Positions 9,156-17,567 of a DNA stretch of 64,000 nt are shown here, in pieces. A model generated the notes under the pieces. It saw only the letters and a program-made list of their open reading frames with translations. It ran no database searches and was not told the origin of the DNA. Position 1 is the first letter of the stretch, and every line of letters starts with the position of its first letter. The position numbers and the translations under genes are program-made. Source of the DNA: Sphingomonadaceae bacterium. GTDB lineage: Bacteria; Pseudomonadota; Alphaproteobacteria; Sphingomonadales; Sphingomonadaceae. Where the stretch lies: the NCBI GenBank assembly GCA_024236155.1, contig JACKLA010000002.1:62001-126000 (forward strand), in the 5' to 3' direction.

Positions 9156-12100
9156 TGGAAGCCGACACCCCGGACGCCATCGAGCCCGAGATGCCGGTCG
9201 GGAAAAGCAAGCGAGCGGGCTGGTTGCGCTGGGTGGTCCGGCTTGCGCTGGGTGTGGTCTTGCTGCTTGCCGCAACGCTGGTTTTCTTCAACACCTCGAT
9301 CGGCAAGCGTTTCATCGCCGATCAGATTGCCAGCGTCGCACCCGCCTCTGGCCTGAGGATCAAGATCGGTCGGATAGAAGGGGACATTTATCGCGACGCG
9401 GTGCTGCATGACGTGGTGCTGTCCGATCCCAAGGGCGTATTCCTGACCATCCCGCGCGCTGAACTCGACTGGCGGCCGCTAAGCTGGCTGACTTCGGGCC
9501 TCGATGTGCGCAAGCTGGTGGCCGAACGCGGGCGGTTGTCGCGCCTGCCGGAACTCGAACCCGGCGATCCTGATGCGCCGATCCTGCCCGATTTCGATAT
9601 CCGTATAGATCAGTTCGAACTGCGCGATTTCATCATTGCCAAGGGTGTTGTCGATGATCGTGCGCACCCACTCAGTCTTGCCGCGAGTATCGATATCCGG
9701 GACGGCTACGCCAAGCTCGAGAGCGACGGGAAATTTGGCCGTGAGGACAGTTTCAAACTCGCGCTGGAGGCAGAACCCGATGGCGATGTGTTCGATATCG
9801 ATCTCGATTACCGCGCGGCGAAGAATGGCGTGCTCGCCGGCATGCTGGGCGCCGATGCGGCTTATCACGGGCTGATCGTCGGCGAGGGCACCTGGACGAA
9901 GTGGGACGGGGCCTTTGTCGTCCGGCGTGACGGTGAAACCTTCAGTGCGCTTACGATCAAGAACCGCAGCGGGCGCTATGTCATCGCCGGGCAGGCATTT
10001 CCGGGTGAAGTGACCGAAGGGTTCACGCGTGCCGCGCTTGGTCCGGTCGTTTCGATCGGGGCCGTCGGCACACTCGAGAACAGCGTGATCGAAGGTGAGA
10101 TTGCTGTCAGGAGCAATTCGCTGCGCACGCTTTTCGAAGGTGGTGTCGACCTGGCGGATAACGAGGTCGACAATCTTGTGTTCGGCGTCGACCTGACCAA
10201 CCCTACGCTGTTTGGTGAAAGCCTTTCGCTTGACGGAACCCGGCTTTCCGGAACTGCAAATGGCAGTTTTCGTGATTTGTCGATCGACCACCGGCTGACG
10301 GTCGAGCAACTGGTATCGGGCACCACCAAGGTCGAGAAGATCGTCCAGGCAGGGACCATCGGATATGATGGCAGCCGCTGGACGGTCCCGCTCAACGGCA
10401 CTCTGACGCGCGTTGCGACGGGCAATGCGCTGGTCGATCCCCGTCTGGAAAATGGCTCGTTCGGTGGCACGCTGGTGTACACCGGGCGCGAACTGCTGTC
10501 GGACGATTTGCAGGTCGATTTTGCCGATGCTTCGGCTCGGCTTGCGCTGCGCGGGGATACGGTGAAGGGGGCATACGGGCTTGCCGGGCCGGTCACCGTT
10601 CGCGGGCTGCCGCTGGAAAATGTCGGCACGGTAGACGGCACCGCGAATATCCGTTTGTCGTTGGCCAATGGCGCTCCGTGGGCGTTGAAGGCCGTCCTGG
10701 ACGCCCGGATTCCCAGGGTGACCAACGCCACGATCGCCAACCTCGCCGGGCCTGACATTCGTTTGCAGGGCAATCTGGCGCTTGCCGGGAATGCGCCGAT
10801 CGTATTCAGCGATTTCTCGGTCCGGGCCAGCAAGCTGCAGATGACGCTGGATGGACGCGTAGTAGACGGGACGCCGAGCCTGGTCGGTCGCGGAAGGCAG
10901 GCAGATTACGGGGCGTTTACCGTCGAGGCGACGATGGCTGGCGACGGCCCGCGCGCTGAACTGGTGTTTGCGTCGCCGCTCCCCGCTGCGGGCCTCGAGG
11001 ATGTGCGGCTGGCTATCGCTCCGAGCCAGAACGGATTCGATATCGATACGTCCGGCCAGTCGATGCTGGGGCCCTTCGATGGCGCGCTCGAACTGATCTC
11101 GCCCCAGGGTGGGCCGACGCGGATTGCAATCGAGCGGCTCGACATCTGGAAATCGACCGTCGCGGGCGAACTGACCCTGGTCGACGATGGCGCGAATGGT
11201 CGGCTCACCGTTGCTGGCGGGGGGCTCGACGGACGGATCGGGCTGCTTGCCGACAAGGGTGGGCAAGGTTTCTCGATCGATCTCAAGGCGAACAAGGCAA
11301 GCTTTGCCGGGCCTATGGCGATAAGCGTGGTGCGTGCCGATATCGAGGGCAAGGGCTTCATCCCCGGCAGGAATGCGCTGACGCGCGATACCCTGCTTGA
11401 AGGATCGGTCTATGCCGAGGGTGTGAATGCGGGCCAGCTGTTCCTTGGACGGGTGGCGGCAAATGCGGATTTGCGCGGTGGCAAGGGCAAGGTCACGGCA
11501 TCGCTCACCGGACGGCGCGGCAGCCGCTTTGCGATGCAGTTCGATGCCAATGTCACGCCGGGGCGCGTTGCTGTTGCCGGACAGGGCGATTTCGCCGGAC
11601 AGCCAATCCGCCTGCCGCGACGCGCGGTGATCCTTGCGCAGGACGATGGCGGTTACCGGATCGAGCCGACCCAGGTGAACTATGGCGGTGGCGGGACGAT
11701 TGTGTCGGGCGAATTCGGCGGAAGCAGCACGGCGCTCAAGTTGCAGATGCTCGACATGCCGCTCTCGCTGATCGACCTTGCCGTCGCCGATGTCGGGCTG
11801 GGCGGGAAGATTTCGGGTATTATCGACTACAACAATGCCGTTGGCGCTCCGCCGACAGGCAGCGCCCGGGTGACGGTGGACGGGCTGACCCGTTCGGGCC
11901 TGGTGCTGACATCGCGCGCGGTCGATCTGGCGCTTGTCGCCGACCTTTCGCAAAGCAAGCTTGCGGCGCGGGCGGTCGTCGAAGAGGGCGGACAGCAGAG
12001 CGGCAGGGTGCAGGCGCGGATCACCGGCCTTCCGCGCAACGGCGACCTGTTCCAGCGCCTGCGACAGGGCGATCTGTTCGCCCAGCTGCGTTATGACGGG

Positions 12101-13357
12101 CCGGCCGATGCCTTGTGGCGGCTCGCCGCGATCGAGGGTTTCGACCTGACCGGCCCGGTCACGGTGTCGGCCAATGCGACCGGCACACTCGCGAAGCCAC
12201 GCATCAATGGTTCGCTGGCGAGCGGCAATTTGCGCGTGCGAAGCCTGATTTCCGGAACCGATGTGCGCAATGTCAGCGCACGCGGGAAGTTCAACGGCTC
12301 GCGGCTGAGCCTGACCAAGTTTGCCGGGCAAACCGCAAACGGCGGTGGCATATCGGGCAGCGGCTCGATCGACCTGACGAACCTTGGCGAACGCGGGCCG
12401 CAGATGGATATCAGGATCGCCGCCCGTAACGCGAAGCTGGTCGATGCCAACGGTCTTTCGGCGACTGTCACCGGACCACTGCGGATCGTCTCGGACGGCA
12501 TCGGCGGCACCATCGCAGGCAGGCTTTCGGTCGACCGGGCCAGCTGGTCGCTCGGGACGGCGGCGCAGAGTGCAAAGCTGCCCAACATCCGTACACGAGA
12601 GATCAACATTCCCGCCGATGTCCGCGCCCCGCGCGCACGGTCGGCTCCGTGGCGCTACCTGATCAATGCCAGCACTCCGGGTCGGATCGACGTCGATGGG
12701 ATGGGGCTCGACAGCGAGTGGGGCGGCAACATCCGGCTTCGCGGGACAACCGACGATCCGCGCATCGGTGGCGAGGCCCGGGTCGTTCGCGGCTGGTACA
12801 GTTTCGCCGGGACACGGTTCGAGCTAACTCGCGGCAGGATCGATTTCGACGAGAATGTCCCGATCGACCCGCGCGTGGACATAGTTGCGGAGACCAAGCG
12901 GCAGGGCCTCGATGTCGGTGTGACAGTTCGCGGCAATGCGCAATCGCCCGAGATCGCCTTCAGTTCCACACCCGCCCTGCCGGAGGAGGAGATCCTCGCC
13001 CGCCTGTTGTTCGGCGGTTCGATCACCGAACTTTCGGCGACCGACGCGCTCCAGCTCGGCACCGCGCTTGCCAGCCTGCGCGGCGGGGCCGGGATGGACC
13101 CGATCAACCGGCTGCGCAGTGCCATCGGACTCGACCGGCTGCGCATCGTTTCCGCCGACCCCGCACTCGGGCGCGGTACCGGTGTTGCGGTTGGCAAGAA
13201 TATCGGCCGACGCTTCTATGTCGAGATCGTGACCGACGGGCGCGGATACAGTGCAACCGAACTTGAGTTCCGCGTGACCGGTTGGCTTTCCCTGCTCGCA
13301 TCGGTTTCAACCATCGGCAGGGAAAGTGTGGTGGCAGAGGTCAGCCGCGACTACTGA
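9155..13357 (+). CDS. tamB: Translocation and assembly module inner-membrane protein TamB
   Basis: TamB spans the periplasm and works with TamA in outer-membrane protein insertion, and as an AsmA-like protein probably in phospholipid transport. The 1400-residue product has a cytoplasmic lead of about 24 residues and one N-terminal membrane anchor (WVVRLALGVVLLLAATLVFF). A long beta-rich, repeat-like body follows, and a C-terminal DUF490/TamB domain contains RIDFDENVPIDPRVDI and EEEILARLLFG. Its start overlaps the tamA stop as TGATG. A 950-residue open frame on the opposite strand is only a shadow of its high-GC codon use. Confidence 0.93.
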   Translation: MEADTPDAIEPEMPVGKSKRAGWLRWVVRLALGVVLLLAATLVFFNTSIGKRFIADQIASVAPASGLRIKIGRIEGDIYRDAVLHDVVLSDPKGVFLTIPRAELDWRPLSWLTSGLDVRKLVAERGRLSRLPELEPGDPDAPILPDFDIRIDQFELRDFIIAKGVVDDRAHPLSLAASIDIRDGYAKLESDGKFGREDSFKLALEAEPDGDVFDIDLDYRAAKNGVLAGMLGADAAYHGLIVGEGTWTKWDGAFVVRRDGETFSALTIKNRSGRYVIAGQAFPGEVTEGFTRAALGPVVSIGAVGTLENSVIEGEIAVRSNSLRTLFEGGVDLADNEVDNLVFGVDLTNPTLFGESLSLDGTRLSGTANGSFRDLSIDHRLTVEQLVSGTTKVEKIVQAGTIGYDGSRWTVPLNGTLTRVATGNALVDPRLENGSFGGTLVYTGRELLSDDLQVDFADASARLALRGDTVKGAYGLAGPVTVRGLPLENVGTVDGTANIRLSLANGAPWALKAVLDARIPRVTNATIANLAGPDIRLQGNLALAGNAPIVFSDFSVRASKLQMTLDGRVVDGTPSLVGRGRQADYGAFTVEATMAGDGPRAELVFASPLPAAGLEDVRLAIAPSQNGFDIDTSGQSMLGPFDGALELISPQGGPTRIAIERLDIWKSTVAGELTLVDDGANGRLTVAGGGLDGRIGLLADKGGQGFSIDLKANKASFAGPMAISVVRADIEGKGFIPGRNALTRDTLLEGSVYAEGVNAGQLFLGRVAANADLRGGKGKVTASLTGRRGSRFAMQFDANVTPGRVAVAGQGDFAGQPIRLPRRAVILAQDDGGYRIEPTQVNYGGGGTIVSGEFGGSSTALKLQMLDMPLSLIDLAVADVGLGGKISGIIDYNNAVGAPPTGSARVTVDGLTRSGLVLTSRAVDLALVADLSQSKLAARAVVEEGGQQSGRVQARITGLPRNGDLFQRLRQGDLFAQLRYDGPADALWRLAAIEGFDLTGPVTVSANATGTLAKPRINGSLASGNLRVRSLISGTDVRNVSARGKFNGSRLSLTKFAGQTANGGGISGSGSIDLTNLGERGPQMDIRIAARNAKLVDANGLSATVTGPLRIVSDGIGGTIAGRLSVDRASWSLGTAAQSAKLPNIRTREINIPADVRAPRARSAPWRYLINASTPGRIDVDGMGLDSEWGGNIRLRGTTDDPRIGGEARVVRGWYSFAGTRFELTRGRIDFDENVPIDPRVDIVAETKRQGLDVGVTVRGNAQSPEIAFSSTPALPEEEILARLLFGGSITELSATDALQLGTALASLRGGAGMDPINRLRSAIGLDRLRIVSADPALGRGTGVAVGKNIGRRFYVEIVTDGRGYSATELEFRVTGWLSLLASVSTIGRESVVAEVSRDY

Positions 13358-13384
13358 TACCTCCTTCACTGCGCGCGCGGCGCT

Positions 13385-14029
13385 TTACGAGTTGGCGTAG
13401 AGCCTTGCCTCTTCGGCCCGTCGCCGGGTCAGCCCTTTGAGCACGCGACCTCCTGCCTTATTCCAGCGCGCGAATTCACCGCAGGCCGCCGTGAATTCAC
13501 CTGCGATATGCCGGCGCGTAAGCGTAGCCCGCGCAATCGCGCCGGTATTGTAATGAAAGCTGACCATCGCATCGAACTGGTTCTGGCTCGTCGGTGCGTC
13601 ACCCAGCGCATCGGCGACTTCGCGCGCGTAGCGGACGAGATCGCGTTCGAGCCGCTCGTCGCATTGCTGCCTGGACCACAGCGTGTCCGGACCGATGCGC
13701 CCACCGTTGAAATTGTCACGCCCGGTCGCCCCCCAGCCGATCGTCCACGGATCGCCGCCCGTGCCGGGGTCGGGATACGCCTCGACCATTCCGTCGGTGC
13801 GCAGCCGCGCGCAGCCCTCGAACCGCTTGATCAGCGCGATACCTTTCTCGCCAACGGTTCGTCGCCCGCCAGGCTCATGTGGAACACATGGAACACTGTC
13901 CAAGTGGAGATTTTCCTGTCCCTGTTGCGGCAGCCCCCTATTCGCGGTGTGGACGACAGACTGCATTCCGCGCGTGACCAGGTCGCGCAGGCTGGTGAAG
14001 AAATTCCGATTGTTGCCCTGATACTGCAT
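13385..14029 (-). CDS. Phage-type lysozyme (glycoside hydrolase family 24)
   Basis: The 214-residue product ends in a GH24 muramidase domain that cleaves the MurNAc-GlcNAc bond of peptidoglycan. The T4-like catalytic triad is present: E71 in RFEGC, D87 in YPDPGTGG, and T96 in PWTIGWG. The first 55 or so residues are not part of the domain and show no signal peptide. ATG at 14029 is chosen because a full AGGAGG ribosome binding site lies just upstream; an in-frame ATG 42 bases earlier lacks one. No holin, Rz or phage structural genes are nearby, so this is a solo or domesticated lysozyme. Confidence 0.87.
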   Translation of the reverse strand: MQYQGNNRNFFTSLRDLVTRGMQSVVHTANRGLPQQGQENLHLDSVPCVPHEPGGRRTVGEKGIALIKRFEGCARLRTDGMVEAYPDPGTGGDPWTIGWGATGRDNFNGGRIGPDTLWSRQQCDERLERDLVRYAREVADALGDAPTSQNQFDAMVSFHYNTGAIARATLTRRHIAGEFTAACGEFARWNKAGGRVLKGLTRRRAEEARLYANS

Positions 14030-14094
14030 GAAACCTCCTGTGGCTTGGGGGGAGGTGACGGCATCATGCACATTTGCGGCGTGTAGGAAAATGG

Positions 14095-14126
14095 AAAGGG
14101 CGCCCGGATCGCTCCGGACGCCCCTT
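14095..14126 (-). terminator. Rho-independent terminator of glnA
   Basis: A GC-rich inverted repeat, GGGCGCCCGG (14098-14107) and CCGGACGCCCC (14114-14124), closes a 6-base loop with one mismatch. On the minus strand it is followed by TTTCC. It lies 24 bases beyond the glnA stop and upstream of the lysozyme gene, so it should separate the two transcripts. Confidence 0.75.
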
Positions 14127-14149
14127 GGTGATCGAATGATCGGCGCGGT

Positions 14150-15559
14150 TTACGCGCTGTAGTACATGTCGAACTCGACCGGGCACGGAGTGGTTTCGGT
14201 GCGCATGACCTCTTCCCACTTGAGTTCCGCATAAGCGTCGATCTGGTCCTTCGAGAACACGTCGCCCTTCAGGAGGAACTCGTGATCGGCTTCGAGGGCC
14301 TCGAGTGCTTCGCGCAAGGATCCGCAAACGGTCGGGACTTCTGCGAGTTCTGCCGGCGGCAGGTCGTAGAGGTTCTTGTCCATCGCTTCGCCCGGGTGGA
14401 TCTTGTTCTGGATGCCGTCGATACCGGCCATCAGCAGGGCTGCCGACGACAGGTAGGGATTGGCCAGCGGATCGGGGAAGCGGAATTCGACGCGCTTCGC
14501 CTTTTCGCCTGCACCGTAAGGGATGCGGCACGATGCCGAGCGGTTGCGGGCCGAATAGGCCAGCAGGACCGGGGCTTCGAAGCCGGGAACCAGGCGCTTA
14601 TAGCTGTTGGTGGTCGGGTTCGAGAAGGCGTTGATCGCCTTCGCATGCTTGATGACGCCGCCGATGTAGTAAAGGCAGGTGTCCGACAGACCGGCATAGC
14701 CATTGCCGGCAAAAGTGTTCTTGCCATCCTTCCAGATCGACATGTGGGTGTGCATGCCCGAACCGTTATCTTCCTTGATCGGCTTCGGCATGAAGGTCGC
14801 GGTCTTGCCATAGGCATGGGCGACCTGCTGCACGACATATTTGTAGACCTGCACGCGGTCAGCCGTGGTCACGAGCTTGCCGAAGGTGATGCCGAGTTCG
14901 TGCTGGGCTGCGGCCACTTCGTGGTGGTGCTTGTCCATCGGCAGGCCCATTTCGAGCATGGTCGCAACCATTTCTGCGCGGATATCCATGGCGCTGTCGA
15001 CCGGGGCGACCGGGAAATATCCACCCTTGGCACGCGGGCGGTGGCCCATATTGCCGGATTCATATTCCTTGCCCGTGTTGGTCGGCAGTTCGATATCGTC
15101 GATGGCGTAGCCCGAACCGGCATAGCCGTCTTCGAAGCGGACATCGTCGAACATGAAGAATTCGGGTTCCGGGCCGACATAGACGGTGTCACCAATGCCG
15201 GTGGAGTTGAGGTATGCTTCGGCGCGCTTTGCCGTCGAGCGCGGGTCGCGCGAGTACAGCTGGCCATCCGACGGTTCGACAATGTCGCAGCAGATCGCGA
15301 GCATTGGCGTTGCCGAGAAGGGATCGGGATATACCGCTTCGAGGTCGGGCTTGAGGATCATGTCCGACTCGTTGATCGCCTTCCAGCCTTCGATCGACGA
15401 ACCGTCGAACATGAGGCCTTCTTCCAGCGCGTCTTCGTCCATGACACCGGCGCACATCTGGAGGTGCTGCCACTTGCCCTTGGGGTCAGTGAAACGAAGA
15501 TCGACCCATTCGATGCCTTCGTCCTTGATCTGCTTCACTATGTCTTTTGCTTTGGCCAT
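14150..15559 (-). CDS. glnA: Type I glutamine synthetase
   Basis: The enzyme condenses ammonia and glutamate to glutamine with ATP, the main ammonium assimilation step. The 469-residue length is standard for the dodecameric GSI-beta type. Motifs include the glutamate/metal-binding region (EPEFFMFDD), the ATP-binding loop KPIKEDNGSGMHTH, the NRSASCRIP segment, and the adenylylation site with tyrosine in KNLYDLPP. The last implies control by GlnE. glnB lies 80 bases upstream in the same direction, the usual glnBA operon of alphaproteobacteria, so both are probably expressed from the glnB promoter. Confidence 0.97.
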   Translation of the reverse strand: MAKAKDIVKQIKDEGIEWVDLRFTDPKGKWQHLQMCAGVMDEDALEEGLMFDGSSIEGWKAINESDMILKPDLEAVYPDPFSATPMLAICCDIVEPSDGQLYSRDPRSTAKRAEAYLNSTGIGDTVYVGPEPEFFMFDDVRFEDGYAGSGYAIDDIELPTNTGKEYESGNMGHRPRAKGGYFPVAPVDSAMDIRAEMVATMLEMGLPMDKHHHEVAAAQHELGITFGKLVTTADRVQVYKYVVQQVAHAYGKTATFMPKPIKEDNGSGMHTHMSIWKDGKNTFAGNGYAGLSDTCLYYIGGVIKHAKAINAFSNPTTNSYKRLVPGFEAPVLLAYSARNRSASCRIPYGAGEKAKRVEFRFPDPLANPYLSSAALLMAGIDGIQNKIHPGEAMDKNLYDLPPAELAEVPTVCGSLREALEALEADHEFLLKGDVFSKDQIDAYAELKWEEVMRTETTPCPVEFDMYYSA

Positions 15560-15639
15560 GTCGGTCCTCTTGCGTGTGGTGTCAGGGCTGGATGGGTTCG
15601 GCTGGCGACGCCCGCCCCCGGGGCATCGCCGCCAATTCG

Positions 15640-15978
15640 CTAGATCGCGTCGTCGTCCTTCTCGCCGGTGCGGATGCGCAGCGCGCTCTCGATCGGGGAT
15701 ACGAAAATCTTGCCGTCACCAATCCGCCCGGTCTGTGCGGATGAGGCGATCGCTTCGACAACCTGTTCGGCCATGGCATCGGCCACAACAACTTCGAGCT
15801 TAACCTTGGGCAGGAAATCGACGACATATTCGGCGCCGCGATAGAGTTCTGTGTGGCCTTTCTGGCGGCCGAAACCCTTGGCCTCGGTGACGGTGATGCC
15901 GGATACGCCGACTTCGTGCAGCGCCTCCTTCACTTCGTCGAGCTTGAAGGGTTTGATGATCGCTTCGATCTTTTTCAC
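15640..15978 (-). CDS. glnB: Nitrogen regulatory protein P-II
   Basis: P-II is a trimeric sensor of 2-oxoglutarate and glutamine that controls GlnE, NtrB and AmtB. The 112-residue product starts at a GTG (VKKIEAIIKPF read as M), with a GAGGGA ribosome binding site upstream. The open frame extends further, but the family's N-terminus is exactly here. The T-loop carries the uridylylation tyrosine Y51 in RGAEYVVDF. The C-terminal GRIGDGKIFV signature is complete. It leads the glnB-glnA unit. Confidence 0.96.
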   Translation of the reverse strand: MKKIEAIIKPFKLDEVKEALHEVGVSGITVTEAKGFGRQKGHTELYRGAEYVVDFLPKVKLEVVVADAMAEQVVEAIASSAQTGRIGDGKIFVSPIESALRIRTGEKDDDAI

Positions 15979-16041
15979 GCGGTCCCTCTTTTCCTGTTGC
16001 GCAGGCGGCAGGATACCCTGCGCGCGCGCTCGTTCGCGTAC

Positions 16042-16058
16042 ATCCAAGAACCGTGCCA
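16042..16058 (-). promoter_or_regulatory. Candidate sigma-54 promoter of glnBA
   Basis: On the minus strand the sequence reads TGGCACG, four bases, then TTGGA. This matches the sigma-54 consensus TGGCACG-N4-TTGCW in order and spacing, with one deviation: GG instead of GC at -12. The predicted transcription start falls near 16033, leaving a leader of about 55 bases before the glnB GTG. Control of glnBA by sigma-54 and NtrC is well known in other proteobacteria. Whether this strain has RpoN cannot be seen here. Confidence 0.45.
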
Positions 16059-16087
16059 AACCGGCGCCAATCCCGGAGACAGGGCGA

Positions 16088-16107
16088 ACTCGCACGATTG
16101 TGCGAGT
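16088..16107. promoter_or_regulatory. Perfect palindrome upstream of glnB, candidate enhancer or operator
   Basis: ACTCGCAC (16088-16095) and GTGCGAGT (16100-16107) form a perfect 8-bp inverted repeat around GATT. It is centred about 65 bases upstream of the predicted glnB transcription start. It shares GCAC...GTGC half-sites with NtrC sites, but its 4-base spacer is shorter than the 7 bases of the enteric site. A factor other than NtrC is therefore possible. Confidence 0.45.
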
Positions 16108-16208
16108 CGTTTGCCGGATACGGACTTTAGCGAGGCGGTGGCGGGCTGGCGACCAGGACATTTTGCCCGGATTCGCGGCAAGATATGCCTAAATTTTAGG
16201 CAGCGCGA

Positions 16209-17141
16209 TCAGGCCTTGAGCGACAGCCCGGTTTCCTCGGGCAAGCCGGTCATCAGGTTGAGCGATTGCACGGCGGCACCGCTGGCGCCCTTGCCGAGAT
16301 TGTCGAGCCGGGCGACCAGCCGCGCGTGCCAGCCGCCTTCGTTCCCGAATACGAACAGCTCCAGCCGGTCGGATGGCTGCGCGTCTTTCTCGAGCAGCAG
16401 TTCGGCAGGGGCGGCGCCATCGACAACCGAGACGACCTGTGATCCGGCATAGAACTCCTGCAGCGCAGCGCGCAGGCTGTCTGCCGTCGGATTGCCTGCC
16501 ATGGCCCCGAGGTGCAAGGGCACCTCGACCACCATCCCGCGATAGGCCGGGACTACAGACGGGGCGAAGATCACCTCGTGCCTGAGCCCGCCGTGCAGCT
16601 TCATTTCCGCTCGATGCTTATGCGCCATGTCATAGCCATAGGCCCGGAATGCGGGGGCACCCTCGGCTTCGAAGCGTGCGATCAATGCCTTGCCGCCGCC
16701 CGAATAGCCGGAAACGGCATTGACCGTGTAGGGCCAGTCGGCGGGGATCAGCCCGGCGCGGACCAGCGGCGCGACAAGCGCAAGAAAGCCGGTCGGGTAA
16801 CACCCCGGATTGCTGACAAAGCGTGCATTGGCGACCGCCTCGCGCCCGACAAGCTCGGGAAAGCCATAGGTCCAGCCATCGGCCACGCGATGCGCGCTAG
16901 AGGCGTCAATCACGCGGGTGGTGTCGTTTTCGATCAGCGCCACCGCTTCGCGAGCGGCATCGTCCGGCAGGCACAGGATCGCGACGTCGGCAGCATTGAG
17001 GGCTGCACGCCTTGCATCGAGATCCTTGCGTGCATCACCTTCCAGCGTGGTCAGCGCGAATTCGCTGCGTCCGGCCAGCCGCTCGCGGATTTCGAGGCCG
17101 GTGGTACCCTCGGCCCCGTCGATAAATATGGACGTGGTCAT
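16209..17141 (-). CDS. argC: N-acetyl-gamma-glutamyl-phosphate reductase
   Basis: The enzyme makes N-acetylglutamate semialdehyde in arginine biosynthesis, using NADPH. The 310-residue product is of the shorter ArgC type found in many alphaproteobacteria. It has a dinucleotide-binding start (IDGAEGTTGLEI) and the catalytic cysteine C114 in SNPGCYPTG. The His-containing region near YDMAHKHRAE completes the active site. The start is ATG 17141 (MTTSIFI), which overlaps the stop of the upstream SH3 gene as ATGA. The open frame before it has no family similarity that I can see. Confidence 0.93.
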   Translation of the reverse strand: MTTSIFIDGAEGTTGLEIRERLAGRSEFALTTLEGDARKDLDARRAALNAADVAILCLPDDAAREAVALIENDTTRVIDASSAHRVADGWTYGFPELVGREAVANARFVSNPGCYPTGFLALVAPLVRAGLIPADWPYTVNAVSGYSGGGKALIARFEAEGAPAFRAYGYDMAHKHRAEMKLHGGLRHEVIFAPSVVPAYRGMVVEVPLHLGAMAGNPTADSLRAALQEFYAGSQVVSVVDGAAPAELLLEKDAQPSDRLELFVFGNEGGWHARLVARLDNLGKGASGAAVQSLNLMTGLPEETGLSLKA

Positions 17142-17488
17142 TGTTCGAGCGCGACGAGGGCGGTTGAGTGAAGCCACCCGCTCGGCCCCTCAGGACCGAC
17201 GCTGCCCCAGCACCAGTCGCCTGCTGTGTCGAGAAGTTCGAACCCGCTTCCGGCGGCAAGCTCGGCCACCGGTTCTGCATCGTCGCGCGCCAAAAGCCGC
17301 AGGGTTACAGTTGCATCGCCCAGCACACGCGGCTGGGGAATGGCGTAATGCGGCACGAGATAGGTCCCGGCGAGCGCGATGTGTGCGATATCGCCACGCA
17401 GTGGCAGTGTGCCGGGTGCAGGACGCACGACCGGGCCGGACAGGCGCAGCTGCTCGGTCGGTACTTCGTATTGCGTCACGTCACTCAC
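17138..17488 (-). CDS. SH3-domain protein resembling the N-terminus of NlpC/P60 (C40) peptidases
   Basis: The 116-residue product has no signal peptide. Its middle (LRGDIAHIALAGTYLVPHYA) and the following SH3-like segment (about residues 60-112, with WCWGSVG and GWLHSTAL) look like the leading part of the C40 dipeptidyl peptidases that often sit beside the M17 aminopeptidase in Sphingomonadales. Here the frame stops after one SH3 unit, and no Cys/His/His NlpC/P60 domain follows; argC starts immediately in an ATGA overlap. It may bind peptidoglycan stems or be a decayed peptidase. The family comparison is from memory. Confidence 0.7.
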   Translation of the reverse strand: MSDVTQYEVPTEQLRLSGPVVRPAPGTLPLRGDIAHIALAGTYLVPHYAIPQPRVLGDATVTLRLLARDDAEPVAELAAGSGFELLDTAGDWCWGSVGPEGPSGWLHSTALVALEQ

Positions 17489-17567
17489 GGCTGGAATATC
17501 TGCCCCTGTTGGATCGCCCGCACAAGCGGATGCGCGCGCTTATCCGCTGGAAAGCCATTGGGCAAGT

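Noticed and set aside
9479..12331. 950-codon open frame antisense to tamB
   Set aside because: It mirrors the codon bias of high-GC tamB, has no recognisable domain or start signal, and tamB is unambiguous on the other strand.
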